From contig CAVWPR010000046.1 in assembly GCA_963756815.1 (NCBI GenBank), positions 1 through 64,000 of the forward strand: a DNA stretch of 64,000 bases. Direction: 5' to 3'. The notes below the pieces were generated by a model that saw nothing but the letters and a program-made list of their open reading frames with translations, ran no database searches and had not been told where the DNA came from. The position numbers and the translations under genes are program-made. Shown here piece after piece: positions 38,698 to 50,005 of the stretch. Within the stretch, counting starts at the first letter, position 1; each line of letters starts with the position of its first letter. The stretch is from JAENVU01 sp963756815. GTDB lineage: Bacteria; Actinomycetota; Acidimicrobiia; IMCC26256; JAENVU01.

Positions 38698-41477
38698 TCA
38701 GGGCAGGTACTCGAACGCGCCACGGTCGGCGTAGGTGATCGGGCCGATGCCGGTGTTCGCGGTCGCGGGGTCGTCGACGCGTGCGTTGCCGTCGAAGTCG
38801 GTGGCCGGCTGGCCGCTCCGCGCCCGAGTTTGCGCTGTCGATCGCGGGCGACCCGGCGAGCAGGTGGAAGTCGGCGGTGGCCGAGCTCCGGAACCGTGGG
38901 TCGCCCTCGATCCCGCGCGACTCCTGGCCGGTGGCGGTCCGGAACGCGGCGAGCGACGAGTACTGGGTGCCGTTCCAGTCGATCATGACGCCGGTCGACG
39001 CGCAGGAACACGAGGTCGTCGTTCAGGATCGCGGTGCCGACCGACCCGGCGTCGATGCGGATGTTGCCGGACGTACGCGGGCTGTTGATGCCGTTGTCGA
39101 CGCTCACGTTGTTCGCCAGATACGTGCGCGTCGAGGTGGTCGACTCGATCCCGGAGTCCGAGTTGCCGTACACGGTGTTCGCCACGACGTGCGCGTCGAC
39201 CGCGTTGTGCACGTCGATGCCGTGATCGCCGTTGCCGTACGTGATGTTGTCGAAGAACGTGTTCTGCCCGTTGGCGAGTGCCGGTCCACACGTTGATGCC
39301 GGAGTCCTCGTTGTCGTGCGAGACGTTGCGGGACACGAGGTTGCCGGTGCTGTCGCGCACGTCGATGCCGGCCGCGGCGCGGGTGTAGACGCGGGCGTTG
39401 GCGAAGGTCTCGTTGCCGCTGATCACGTTGCCGTTGGAGTTCGACGTCACTCGGATGCCGGCGTCGGAGTTCTGGTCGGCGGTGTTGCCGGTGACGAACG
39501 AGTTGGTCATGCCGCTCGCGTGGATGCCGTACTTGGTGAGGCCGCTCACGGGCGACCCGGCCTTGGTCACCTGGTTGCCGTCGATCGTGAGGTTCGACGA
39601 GTTGCTGATCTCGATGCCGTGGCCGGAGGTGCCGGTCACGGTGAACCCGTGCACCGTGACCCAGCTCCGACCGGAGAGCGCGAAGCCGTGCGCGGCACCG
39701 GTGATCGTGACGAGCGCGTTCGGCGCCGCGGTGAAGGTGATCGGGCTGGTCGCGGTGCCCGAGCTCACCACCGTCACCTGCTCGGCGATAGGTCCCGGCG
39801 GCGACCTGCACGGTCGTGCCCGCGGTCGCGCTCTGCGCGCCGGCGCTGATGGTGCAGAACGGCGCCGACGCGGTGCCGGTCCCGCCGTTGGTGCAGTTGG
39901 GGTTGTTGCGGTCGACGAAGCGCACGAGCCCGGCCGGGTTCACCGTCTGGGCGAGCGCCGGGCTCGTGCTCGAGGCGAAGTCGTGGGTGCCGGCGTAGAC
40001 GGCGGTGATCGAGTGGGTGCCGACCGCGAGGGCCGACGTGGTGAGCGCCGCCTGACCGCCGGACAACGGGGCGGTGCCGAGGGTCGCGGCCCCGTCCTCG
40101 AAGGTCACGGTGCCGGTCGGCGCGCCGGCCCCCGCGGTCACGGTCGCGGTGAAGGTGACCGACCCGCCGAACGTCGACGGGTTCGCGCTCGACGCGACGG
40201 TCGTGGCGGTCGCGGCGCCAGGCAGCTGGTAGGCGTGGAGCTTCGTGTCGTCGGCACCCACGTAGAGGACACCGTTGGCGATCGCGGGCGAGGACCGGAC
40301 CGCTCCGCCGACCGGCGCGCTCCACAGCGGCGTGCAGGTCCCGGCGGTGCAGCCCGTGGTCCCGTCGGCGGCGAACGCCGCGAGCGTTCCGTTGTCGGCG
40401 CCGACGTACACGACGTTGCTCGCGACCGCGGGCGAGGACGCGACGGGCGCGCCCAGGGTCGCGGTCCACAGCGGTGCGCACGTGCCCGCGCTGCAGTTCG
40501 TGGTCCCGGCCGCGTCGTACGCGGTGAGCGTGCCCGCGCGCCGATCCGACGAACACCCGGCCGGTCGCGACCGCGGGCGAGGACGTGACCGCGCCGCCGG
40601 TGCCGGCGGTCCACAGCGGCGCGCAGGTGCCGGCGGTGCAGTTCGTGCTGCCGTCGGCGCTGAACGCGTACAGCTTGGTGTCGTTCGAGCCGACGTAGAC
40701 GACGTTGCCCGCGACGGACGGTGACGAATCGACCGCGCCGCCGGTGGTGGCACGGAACAACGGCGCGCAGACGCCGGCCGAGCAGTTGGTGGTGCCGGCG
40801 GCGCTGAACGCGTAGAGGTTGCCGTCGTCGGAGCCCACGTAGACCCGGCCGGCGGAGATCGCGGGCGAGGAGGCGATCGGGCCGCCGGTGGTCGCGGTCC
40901 ACAGGGGTGTGCAGACGCCGGCCGAGCAGTTGGTGGTGCCGGTGGCGCTGAACGCGTAGAGCTTCCCGTCGGCGGAGCCGATGTAGACGACGCCGCCGAT
41001 GATCGTGGGTGAGGAGGTGATCGGGCCGCCGGTGGTCGCGGTCCACAGGGGTGTGCAGGTGCCGGCCGAGCAGTTGGTGGTGCCGGTGGCGCTGAAGGCG
41101 GAGAGCTTCCCGTCGGCGGAGCCGATGAGGACGACGCCGCCGGCCACCGCGGGGGAGGAGGTGATCGGGCCGCCGGTGGTCGCGGTCCACAGCGGCGCGC
41201 AGGTGGTGGGCGTGCAGTTCGTGACGCCCTTCGCGTCGAACGCGTCGAGCTTGCCGTCGGCCGATCCGACGTACGCGACGTCGCCGACGACGGCCGGTGA
41301 CGACGTCACCGCGCCGCCGGTCGCGCCCGTCCAGGAGGGCGCGAGCGTGGTCACGTTCGCGCGGCCGACCTTCGAGTCCGCCGACGCACCGCTGTGCGCG
41401 GCGTCGAGTCGGAACTGCGCCCAGTCGCACCCTGCGAGCGCGACCGCCAACACGATCGGTACGAACCATCGACGCAT
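38698..41477 (-). pseudogene. Surface lipoprotein: eight-blade PQQ-like propeller, Ig-like domain and parallel beta-helix, several frameshifts
   Basis: About 925 residues. Lipobox LAGC near residue 17 (MRRWFVPIVLAVALAGC) predicts lipid anchoring. Residues about 30-415 are eight near-identical 48-residue blades (WTATTGGPITSSP, GVVYIGSADGKLYAFSATG, TTNCSAGTCTPL), each with a Cys pair. An Ig-like domain follows (GSVTFTATVTAGAGAPTGTVTF), then DRNNPNCTNGGTGTASAPFCTI and a right-handed parallel beta-helix (GIEISNSSNLTIDGNQV, DAGIRVTSNSNGNVISGN, GIDVHNAVDAHVVANTVYGN). It ends with GAFEYLP. Breaks are near 40545, 39785, 39285, 38997 and 38825. Probably a surface adhesin or glycan-binding/lyase-like protein. 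Confidence 0.75.
40215..41360 (-). repeat. Eight tandem 144-bp coding repeats
   Basis: The propeller blades are encoded by eight tandem units of 144 bp (48 codons). Neighbouring units, mainly the second to fourth, are almost identical at DNA level, so recent expansion or gene conversion is likely. Blade count could change by recombination and assembly may miscount it. Confidence 0.75.
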
Positions 41478-41708
41478 GACACATTCCTGCCTGTGGAAGA
41501 ACTCACGACGAGCGTCGCGAGAGGCCTGAAGGGCGCGTCAACGCGCAGCAGCGCGCAACCGACCGCCGACCCGTTGTCCGCCTCCGGGTCCCTCGGACAG
41601 GGCGACGCTACCCCGTGACCATCGCCGAGCAGGCGACCGAATGGCATCTCGACCGCCGACTCCCCCGATCCTCACGGAGCGCGCGCGGGCGACGACAATG
41701 AACGCCTG

Positions 41709-43184
41709 ATGACCGATCGTCTCCACGTCCTCGTCACCGGCGCGTCGGGCTACGTGGGGGGTCGGCTCGTGCCCGAGCTCCTCGCCGGTGGGCACACGGT
41801 CCGCTGCCTCGTGCGCGACCCGCGCAAGCTGCACGCAGCCGCGTGGCACGACGACGTGGAGATCGTGCGGGCCGACATCGAGGGTGATCTCACCGAGGCC
41901 ATGGCCGGAATCGACGTCGCGGTCTTCCTGGTGCACAGCATCGGTGAGGGTGCCGACTGGGTCGCCCGCGAACGGGCGATCGCCGGGAATTTCCGGCGTG
42001 CGGCCGAGGCCGCCGGCGTCCGTCGCATCGTGTACCTCGGAGGCCTCGGTGACGACGACGGGGAGCTGAGCGACCACCTGCGCAGCCGGCACGACGTCGG
42101 GAAGGTCCTGGCCGGCGGCCGCGTCGAGACCGTCGAGCTGCGGGCCGCGGTCGTCATCGGCTCCGGCTCGGCGAGCTTCGAGATGCTGCGCTACCTCACC
42201 GAGGTGCTGCCGGTGATGGTCACCCCGAAGTGGGTGCACACGCGCTGCCAGCCGATCTCGATCCGTGACGTCCTCCGGTACCTCGTCGCCGCGATCGAGC
42301 ACCCGGATCCGCTCTCGGGGATCATCGAGATCGGCGGTCCGAACGTGGTCTCGTACGCGGAGATGATGGCGATGTACGCGGCAGAGGCCGGCCTCACCAC
42401 CCGTCGCCTGATCCCCGTGCCGGTGCTGAGCCCGAGACTCTCGTCGTTGTGGATCGGGTTGGTGACGCCGGTGCCGGCGCGCCTCGCCCGCCCCCTGGTC
42501 GACTCGCTCGTGACGGCGGTGGTGGTGACCGACGACCGGGCCGAGCGGCTGTTCCCGTTCGAGCGGATGCCGCTCGACGAGGCGATCAACCGGGCGATCG
42601 GCCGCACCGCGGTCGGGGACATCCCGACGCGCTTCGACGATGCGTCCTCCCCGGTGTGGCAGGCCGCGCCCACCGACCCCGACTGGACCGGCGGCACCGA
42701 GCTCACCGACGTGCGGACCGTCGACGTCGCGGCCGATCCTCACCGGACCTGGCAGGCGGTGTGCCGGGTGGGCGGTGCCCGCGGCTGGTACAGCGGGGCC
42801 TGGCTCTGGAGGATCCGCGGCTGGATGGACCGGCTCGTGGGTGGGCCGGGTATGCGCCGGGTCCGGCGCGACCCCGAGCGACTCGCAGTGGGCGACCCGC
42901 TCGACTTCTGGCGCGTCGAGGACCTCGAGGTCGATCGGCGGGTGGTGCTCCACGCCGAGATGCGCCTCCCCGGTGAGGCCTGGCTCGAATGGGAGCTGGC
43001 ACCGACCGCGACGGGCACCCGCCTCGTGCAGATCGCGCGCTACCGGCCGCGCGGCCTCTGGGGTCGCGCGTACTGGTACGCCGTCGCGCCGTTCCATCGC
43101 CTCGTGTTCCCGGGCCTGGTGCACGGCATCGCGGCGGATGCGGCCGCGTCGCGGGTGGTGGAGGAAGCGCCCGCCGCGTCCTAG
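41709..43184 (+). CDS. NAD(P)-binding SDR-like protein with C-terminal DUF2867 domain
   Basis: Intact 491-residue protein. The N-terminal atypical short-chain dehydrogenase (YbjT/NmrA-like) domain has VLVTGASGYVGGRLVPELL and RIVYLGGLGDD. The C-terminal 180 residues are a DUF2867 (polyketide-cyclase-like) domain with GWYSGAWLWRIRGWMDRLVGG and LGDPLDFWRVE-like GDPLDFWRVED. This fusion is common in actinobacteria; the enzyme activity is not known. It overlaps the convergent ETF alpha stop by 3 bp. Confidence 0.85.
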   Translation: MTDRLHVLVTGASGYVGGRLVPELLAGGHTVRCLVRDPRKLHAAAWHDDVEIVRADIEGDLTEAMAGIDVAVFLVHSIGEGADWVARERAIAGNFRRAAEAAGVRRIVYLGGLGDDDGELSDHLRSRHDVGKVLAGGRVETVELRAAVVIGSGSASFEMLRYLTEVLPVMVTPKWVHTRCQPISIRDVLRYLVAAIEHPDPLSGIIEIGGPNVVSYAEMMAMYAAEAGLTTRRLIPVPVLSPRLSSLWIGLVTPVPARLARPLVDSLVTAVVVTDDRAERLFPFERMPLDEAINRAIGRTAVGDIPTRFDDASSPVWQAAPTDPDWTGGTELTDVRTVDVAADPHRTWQAVCRVGGARGWYSGAWLWRIRGWMDRLVGGPGMRRVRRDPERLAVGDPLDFWRVEDLEVDRRVVLHAEMRLPGEAWLEWELAPTATGTRLVQIARYRPRGLWGRAYWYAVAPFHRLVFPGLVHGIAADAAASRVVEEAPAAS

Positions 43185-44213
43185 CGGCTGCCGGCCGCCC
43201 GCGGCGCGCCGGCGAGCGTGGCGGTGATCGCCGGGACGACCTCGTGGAGATCGCCGATCACCGCGTAGTCGGCCTTGGTCACCATGTTCGCAGTGGGATC
43301 GGTGTTGATCGCGATGATGCACTTCGCGCCGCTCGTGCGGACCCAGTGCTGGATCGCGCCGGAGATCCCGCACGCGAAGTAGATCGTCGGCACCGATGCG
43401 GGTTCCGGTCTGGCCGACCTGATCGGTGTGGTTTCGCCAACCGTTGTTGGTGACCGCACGCGAGCAGCCGACGACCCCGCCGAGGGCCGTCGCCAGCTCC
43501 TCCAGCGGCGCGAACCCCTCGGCGCTGCCCACGCCCCGGCCCCCGCCGACGACGACGGTCGTGGTCGCGAGGGTGACGCCGGCCTCGCGCTCGATCGCGG
43601 TCCCGGACGATCGTGACCGCGGACGCAGGCTCGATCTCGGGCGTCGTACGGGCTGCGTCGTCGGGCGACGCGCCGGACGCGTCCGCGGAGGCGTCGACGG
43701 CGTGCAGGGCGACGGTGAGCAGCTTCACCGCCGCGGTCGACCGTGGCGCGCTCGAGCAGCGAACCGCCCCAGCGCACACGCGTCAGCTCCCACGACGCGT
43801 CCGCGGACGTCGTGCGAGATCGTCCGGCAGGACGTTGGCGGTGAACGGCGCGTCGAGCCGGGCGGCCACGCTGGCCAGCGACCTCGTTGCCGCGATCGGT
43901 GCCGCAGGCGACGACGGCGACCGGGCGCGAGCGTCGCGACGAGCGACGGCCAACGCGTCGGCGGACGCGTCGGCGCCGTAGTCGGCGAGCAACTCGTGGT
44001 GCGCCTGGTGCACGACGGCCGCGCCGTGCTCGCCGAGCGTCGCCGGCGGACGCGTCCGCGGAGGCGCCGACGGTCACGGCGTGCAGCTCGGCACCAAGCG
44101 CCGCCGGCGAGCGTCCGGCCGAACGTCAGCGCCTCGAACGCCGCCGGCACCACCTCGCCGCGGTCGTGCTCCACGAACACCAGCACGACGTTCGTCGTCG
44201 GGGCCTCGCTCAC
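43181..44213 (-). pseudogene. etfA: Electron transfer flavoprotein alpha subunit, many frameshifts
   Basis: FAD-binding ETF subunit that carries electrons from acyl-CoA and related dehydrogenases to the quinone pool. N-terminus NVVLVFVEHDRGEVVPAAFEAL, middle LGEHGAAVVHQAHHELLADY, and the diagnostic C-terminal IYFACGISGAIQHWVR with CIIAINTDPTANMVTKADY and GDLHEVVPAI. These lie in different frames, with at least five breaks. GTG 44213 overlaps the ETF beta stop. The peptide ADASA recurs four times and is encoded by copies of the GCGTCCGCGGACG palindrome (43679, 43797, about 43960 and 44052). Broken by indels or decayed; the family is certain. Confidence 0.85.
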
Positions 44214-44981
44214 GTCACGCCCCGCTCGACGAGGACGTCGACCACGGCACCCGCGGCCTCGGGGCCCTCGCCGAGGACCACGAGGTGCGACGCCGACTCG
44301 GGCGGTGACAGCAGCTGCACCAGCGCCTGGTCGCCCGGTGCGTGCGTCGTGGCGCGAGAGTGTCGACCGACGGCTTTGCGCGACGCGAGCCGGCCCTTCA
44401 TCGTCGGGTAGCGGGGGAGGTTGATCCCCTCCTTCACGCCGACCACCGCCGGCAGCGGGAGCTCGTACACCTCCCGGGTGCCGTCGATCTCGCGCTGGAC
44501 CCGGGCGGTGGCGTCGTCGATCCGTGAGGCGATTTCGCCCCGGTGACCATCGGGCGGCCGAGCGCCCGGGCCACCCGGACACCGACCTGGAATCCGCCCG
44601 AGTCGGCGGACTCGTTGCCGCACGAGGATCAGGTCGAACGGCCCCGTCGGCGGCCTCCAGCTCGGCGACGGCGGTGGCGAGCGCCCGGGCGGTGTCCTGG
44701 GGATCGCGGTCGACGCCGTCGGTCGGGAGGAGCACGACGCCGTCGACACCGAGCGACGCGGCGTAGCGCAGCTGCTCCTCGGCCTCGGGCGGCCCGAGGG
44801 TGAGCGCGGTCACGCTGCCGCCGTGCGTCTCGACGAGCGCCAGCCCGGCCTCGAGCGCGCACTCCTCGTGCGGGCTCATCGTGAACCCGAGATTCGTGGT
44901 GTAGACCGACTGCCCGTCGGCGGTCACGTTGATGCGAGCTCCAGGCGCGGGCACCCGCTTGATGCAGACGAGGACTCGCAC
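44210..44981 (-). pseudogene. etfB: Electron transfer flavoprotein beta subunit, frameshifted
   Basis: AMP-binding ETF subunit, partner of the alpha subunit downstream. Starts ATG 44981 with MRVLVCIKRVPAPGARINV and MSPHEECALEAGLALVE, LTLGPPEAEEQLRYAASLGVD; then in other frames FDLILVRQR, EIASRIDDATARVQREIDG, ELPLPAVVGVKEGINLPRYPTMKGRLASRK, the ETF beta signature. Breaks cluster between 44545 and 44645. Repaired length about 257 residues is normal. Confidence 0.88.
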
Positions 44982-45030
44982 CTAGCCCAGCATCGCACGA
45001 CCTGCCGGCCGGTAGATTTCCTCGGCACGG

Positions 45031-45447
45031 TCACGATGCCCGATCGAGGTCGGCGCCGGTGAGCTCCGCGTAGAGGTCGAAGCGTTGGTCCCAACTGCGT
45101 CCGCGTCGGTGGCCGGCCAGGTCCGGCCGCAGCCACGGCAGCTCCCAGAGCCCGACCGCGTCGACCGCCTCGCGCAACGTGGTGTGGCGGACGTACTCGC
45201 CGTCGCCATCCGTGCGGTACGCGGCGCCGTCCCCGTCGAGGTTGAGGAGCTTGCGCGTGTCCACGTGCTTGAACACCTTGACGTGGCCCGGGCAGTCGAC
45301 GGCCCAGCTCACGCACAGGAAGTCGTCGGGGGAGAAGAACGCGTCCGCGGGGACGGCGGACGCGCGCAGCTTCTCGGCGACGAGCCGGAGTGGCGCGAAC
45401 CGGCGCGCGAGCAGATGGGACGGTTCGGGTGGTGGCTGACAACGCAT
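45031..45447 (-). CDS. Hypothetical protein, 138 residues
   Basis: I do not recognise this family. ATG 45447 is chosen because GGAGG lies 8 bp upstream. It starts MRCQPPPEPSHLLARRFAPL and has FFSPDDFLCVSWAVDCPG and a conserved-looking GLWELPWLRPDLAGHRRG. Acidic/aromatic, no signal or membrane segments. It lies upstream of the ETF genes in the same direction with a 49-bp gap. Confidence 0.65.
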   Translation of the reverse strand: MRCQPPPEPSHLLARRFAPLRLVAEKLRASAVPADAFFSPDDFLCVSWAVDCPGHVKVFKHVDTRKLLNLDGDGAAYRTDGDGEYVRHTTLREAVDAVGLWELPWLRPDLAGHRRGRSWDQRFDLYAELTGADLDRAS

Positions 45448-45586
45448 CGTGGCCTCCGCGTGGTGCTGTGGTCGCGAGGCTCGCGTCGGCGGGCGCATCA
45501 CCCGGATCCGGGTTCGTCGCCAGCGTCCCACGCGGGTGTGACCATCGGCCGGCGCGGACGCGCGTCGTGGGTGGCATCATGACCGG

Positions 45587-47343
45587 ATGCCGGGGGGACG
45601 CGGAGCACGAAGGGTCCGCGCGTTCGCCGCGGCCGTGGTGTGCCTCGCCGGAGTCGGTCTCGCGTCGACGCCGTCGCCGGCCGGGGCGGCGGGGATCGTG
45701 ACGCACGCGTGGATGGCGCTCGACGCGGTCGACCACGTGCGCGATCCCGACCTGCACGCGCTGCTCGACGCCCATCGCGACCAGGTGCGCGCCGGTGCCG
45801 AGTTCCCGGACGGCGGGTACGGGACCCGTGCGCTCGGCACGCCGGGTGGCGACTACGGCGAGGAGGCGCACTGGCAGCGGTTCGTCGACGCCTACGTCGA
45901 CGAGATCCGCAACGATCCCAGCTGTGGCGACCTCCGGCGCCCCACCGGCCCGTGCGCGGCGAAGGTCGCGCACGCGTTCGGCGCCGCCGGGCACGGCATG
46001 GGCGACGAGGTCTGGGACTGGCTGTTCGAGCCGAACGGTCCCGGCTTCGGCGAGCAGTACATCCCGCCCGAGTGGGCGCCCGTCGTGGGACCCGGCGGCC
46101 TCGAGGCGCAGCTCGACGTCGAGGTGATCGGCCGCCGTCAACGGCCGACGGGCCCGACACCGCCCATCCCGGATCTCGCACGCGTCGAGGCGGCGTTCAC
46201 GGCGATCGGTCGCGGCGACATCTCGATCGACGCGCTCGACGGTCGGTGACAGCTACCTCGACGTCGAGCGCGGGGTCGAGGCGTCGTGGGTGGGCACGCA
46301 CCTCGCCGCGCTCGAGCGCGCGATGCCCTGGACGACGGCGCACGTCACGTCGAGCGCGGGCGGCGTCGACTTCGCGGCGCGGGCCATCGCCGGCTACTAC
46401 GACGGGCTCTGGGCGCGGGTCCTCGGCGTGCCGCACCGAACCCGTGTCAGTGCGGTCGCACCCGCGCCCGGCCTCACCCGTGTTCCCGCGACCGGGTGGA
46501 CCGGCTCCTATTCACCCGGGTCCAACGCCGGGAACACCGGCGGGCTCACCCGGATCGCGGCCGCGCTCACGTCGGCGCTGCCGTTCAACGCGATCGCCGG
46601 CGGCGGATCGGTGCCGGCCGAGCTCCCGGCCGACTCGTTCCGCCTCCGCGTCGCCGCGACCGGCGCGCTCGGTGCCGGCGAAGCCCGGCTACCCGCGAAT
46701 CGTGCCGTACAACCCGGAGGCGGGTGAGCACGTGGTCGCGTTCCAGCCCGCCGACGACCTCGCCCCGTGCACGCGCTACCGCGCCGAGGTCACCGCGGCG
46801 CTCGTCGATTCCGATCACCAGCGCGTCGCTCCGTACTCGTGGACGTTCACCACGAGCGGATGTCGCGGCGGTGGCCACGCGGCCGTGCGTGGCACCCTCA
46901 CGTGCGCGAGCGCGGCATGGATCGTGTCGGATGCAGTGGGAGCCGGGGCCGCGGTCGCGCGGCTCGACGGCTGCGCCGGTGGGCAGGACGGACGGCCCGC
47001 GCGTGATGCTGCGCTGCCGATCGTCGCGGGCGTCGGCGCGTGGACCCTCCGGTTCGGCTCCGGTGGGTGCAGCGCCTTTGCCGCCGGCGGAAGCGCGACG
47101 ATCTCGGGTGACATCCGCTGGGAGGACGCCGGCGGGCGCGTCGTCGGGACCAGTCACGTGACCCCCCAGCCCTACGACCTGCGCGGTGCGAACGTCCTCG
47201 TCGACCGCCGGTCGGCCGCGCTCCCCGGACAGATCCTCGCGCTCCGCCTCGGCGTCGATCCCGGTCCGTGTGCCGCGACGGCGACAGCGGCGGGGATCGT
47301 GAGCACGCACGGCCGAGCCACGTCCTGGGTCCCGGGCGAATAG
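45587..47343 (+). pseudogene. Secreted zinc-dependent phospholipase C-like protein, two frameshifts
   Basis: About 585 residues. Signal peptide (FAAAVVCLAGVGLASTPSPAGA) ends near residue 35, followed directly by the phospholipase C/P1-like fold: GIVTHAWMALDAVDHV, AGAEFPDGGYGT, DYGEEAHWQRFVDAY, and VAHAFGAAGHGMGDEVWDW, with histidines and aspartates positioned as zinc ligands. The C-terminal half has an Ig-like segment (ARYRAEVTAALVDSDHQ-like, SWTFTTSGC) and a cysteine-containing beta domain. Breaks at about 46247 and 46680. It may act on phospholipids outside the cell. ATG 45587; ATG 45579 is out of frame. Confidence 0.75.
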
Positions 47344-47348
47344 TCGGG

Positions 47349-47381
47349 CGCGCGAGTCGGTCGCCCCAGGGCGATCGCGCG
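47349..47381. terminator. Hairpin terminator between convergent genes
   Basis: Inner stem TCGCCC (47361-47366)/GGGCGA (47369-47374) with a 2-base loop, and an outer stem CGCGCGA (47349-47355)/TCGCGCG (47375-47381). It fills the 38-bp gap between the phospholipase-like stop and the convergent oxidoreductase stop. Confidence 0.55.
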
Positions 47382-49967
47382 TCAGACCTTCATGCGGGCG
47401 TCGTCGGGGTCGAAGAGCGGGCGGCTGCCGACCCGCGCGACGCGCGACCGGGTACTGCTCGTTCATGTAGACGACGCGGAGCTCGGTGCCCTCGACGGCG
47501 TGCTCCGGCGGCAGGTAGGCGAGCAGCAGGTACTGTGCCGACCGACGGCGCCGCGCCGGCGGTGGTCGACCAGCGACGACGCGGCCCTTGCGCGTCGACG
47601 ATGCGCTCGCCGTCGAGCGTGAGGATCGGCTCGTTGCCGCCGGTGGGGTAGCGCTCGATGCCGTCGGCGCGACACGTGCGAGATCATCGACAGCGTGCAC
47701 AGCATGCGCGGCCGGCTCGGCCTCGCGCGGCCGCGAGGTACGCCTCCTTGCCGATGAAGTCGGCCGACTTCACCTTCGGGCGGGCCAGGCCGGCCTCGAC
47801 CGGGTCGTACTCGCTCTCGAGCTCGGCGCCCATGAGGCGGTAGCCCTTCTCGATGCCGGCCGGTCGACCGCGTACACACCGATGCCGACCGGGCACGACG
47901 CCGAACGCCTGACCCGCCTCCCAGAGCGTGTCCCAGAGCCGCAGGCCGTGCTCCATCGGCGTGTAGATCTCCCAGCCGTGCTCGCCGACGTAGGAGATGC
48001 GGAACATCGTGCACCGGGATCGCCGTCGATCAGCATCTCCGCGCACGGAGCCGTAGGGGAACGCCGTCGTTGCGAGATGTCGGCCTCGGCACGACCGACT
48101 CGCACCAGCGTCGCCGCGCCTTCGGGCCCCACACGCCGATCGTGCAGAGCGCCGCCGTCTTGTCGATGAACGTGACCGAGCCGTCGGTCGGGCAGGTACT
48201 TGCGGAACCAGTACTGGTCGCGACCGCCGTCGAACGCGCCGGTGACGACGCGGAAGTGCTCCTCGCCGAGCCGCATGGATCGTGAGGTCGGTGCGGAAGC
48301 CGCCGTCGGGTGTGAGCAACGGCGTGTAGACGACCGGCCGACCGGCACGTTGCACTGAGTTGACGGTGAGGTACTGGAGGTACGTCGAGCGCGCCCGGGC
48401 CGCTCGAAGTCGAACTCGCCGAACGCGGTGAGGTCGACCATGCCGACCGCGCTCGCGCATGCGCGAGGTGCTCGGCGTTCGTGATCGGCGACCACCACCG
48501 GGCGTCCCACTCGTGCGGACGCGTCGTCGCACTGGCCGGGGTAGCTCGTCGCACAGCGCGGCGTTCGACTCGTACCACTGCGGGCGTTCCCAGCCGCGGG
48601 CGTGGAAGAAGACCGCGCCGAGCGCCTCCTCGCGCGGCGTAGAACGGCGACCGGCGCATGCCGCGCTCCGACGCCCACTGCTCGCGCGGGTGCACGATGC
48701 CGTAGGTCTTGTTGAAGTGCTCGGCGCAGCGGGCCTCGATGTGGTGCATCGGTGCGCTCGTGCGGGTAGAAGCGGGTGATGTCGGAGCCGTGCGGCGTCG
48801 CACAGGTGCGGGTAGCCGTGGGTCATCCACTCGGCGACGAGCTGGGCGATGCCGGGGCCCTCCTTGATCCACACCGCGGCGGCCGACCAGAGGTTGCGCA
48901 CCTCGGCGGTCTCGCCGAGCACCGGCATCGCGTCGGGCGTGAGCGAGAGCAGGCCGTTGATCGCGTACTTGATCTCGGCGGTCTCGAGGATCTCGGCCAT
49001 GAGCTCGAGCGCCTCCTCGAGCTGCTCGTCGAAGTCGTCGGCGGTGAACGGCAGCTCGGTGGGCGAGAGCGCGGCTTCCTCGTTGCGACGGGATGTCGTC
49101 GGGGCGGTGGAAGATCGGCCGGTGGGCGTAGCGAGCCGACCTCCATCGAGCCGGCCGACTGGCGCTCGTAGCATGAACGTGTCCATGTCGCGGACGATCG
49201 GGTAGCGCGAGCTCCTTGCCCGACTCGCACGAGCACGTCGATCGGGCCGACGTCGGCCATCTGGTGCACGGCGGGCGTGAGCGGGATCGTCGCGCCGGCC
49301 ATCGCCGCGATGCGCGGGCTCCACACGCCGCACGCGATCACGACGTACTCGGCCTCGATGCGGCCCTTGTCGGTGACGACGGCGCGCACCGACGCCGTCC
49401 GGCTCGACCTCGATGTCGAGCACCTCGGTGTTCGCGAACACCTGGAGGCGCGCCGGCGTCGACGGCCTCCTCACGGATCAGCGTGCCCAGCGTGCAGCGA
49501 GTCGACGACCGACACGGTCGGGGTGTAGAAGCCGCCGAGGATGATCGTCGTCGTTGATGAAGGGCACGAGCTCCTTGACCTCGGCCGGCGTGAGCAGCTC
49601 GGCGTCGATGCCCCAGGCCTTGGCCGACGTCATGCGGCGCTTGAACTCCTCGAGCCGCTCCGGCGTGCGGGCGATCTCGATGCCGCCGCACGTCGATGTT
49701 CACGCCCATCGCCTCGTACTGCGCTCTGGCTCTCGAGCGTGAGGAGCGCCATCTCCTTGTTGTGGTCGGTCGGGAAGATGAAGTTCGACGCGTGCCGGTG
49801 CGAGCCGCCGGGGTTGGGGAGCGGGCCCTTGTCGAGCAGCACGATGTCGGTCCAGCCGAGCTGGGCGAGATGGCCGACGAGGGAGTTGCCGACGATCCCG
49901 GCGCCGATGACGACGGCCTCGCGTGCGGTGGAAGCTCGGTCACGGGCCGGTTTCCTAGCACGGGCAT
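47382..49967 (-). pseudogene. FAD-dependent dimethylglycine/sarcosine dehydrogenase-like protein, heavily frameshifted
   Basis: Four-domain flavoenzyme of the DMGDH/GcvT type that oxidises N-methyl groups and hands one-carbon units to folate; its electrons normally go to ETF. N-terminal FAD fold: EAVVIGAGIVGNSLVGHLAQLGW. DAO domain: FIFPTDHNKEMALL, EYVVIACGVWSPRIAAMAG, INGLLSLTPDAMPVLGE, WIKEGPGIAQLVAEWMTHG. Then HFNKTYGIVHPREQWASERG and, in the GcvT part, ISYVGEHGWEIYTPMEHGLRLWD, GIEKGYRLMGAELESEYDP and KSADFIGKEAYLAA. Fifteen or more breaks occur in 2.6 kb, the densest in the window. The order and spacing of domains are intact, arguing for read errors. Confidence 0.8.
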
Positions 49968-50005
49968 CGCGCGGCTCCGTCCGGCGGTCGGGGCCGGACC
50001 GAGGA

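Noticed and set aside
40215..41360. Regularly spaced repeats as a possible CRISPR array.
   Set aside because: The period is 144 bp with no short direct repeats and unique spacers; the units encode propeller blades in frame.
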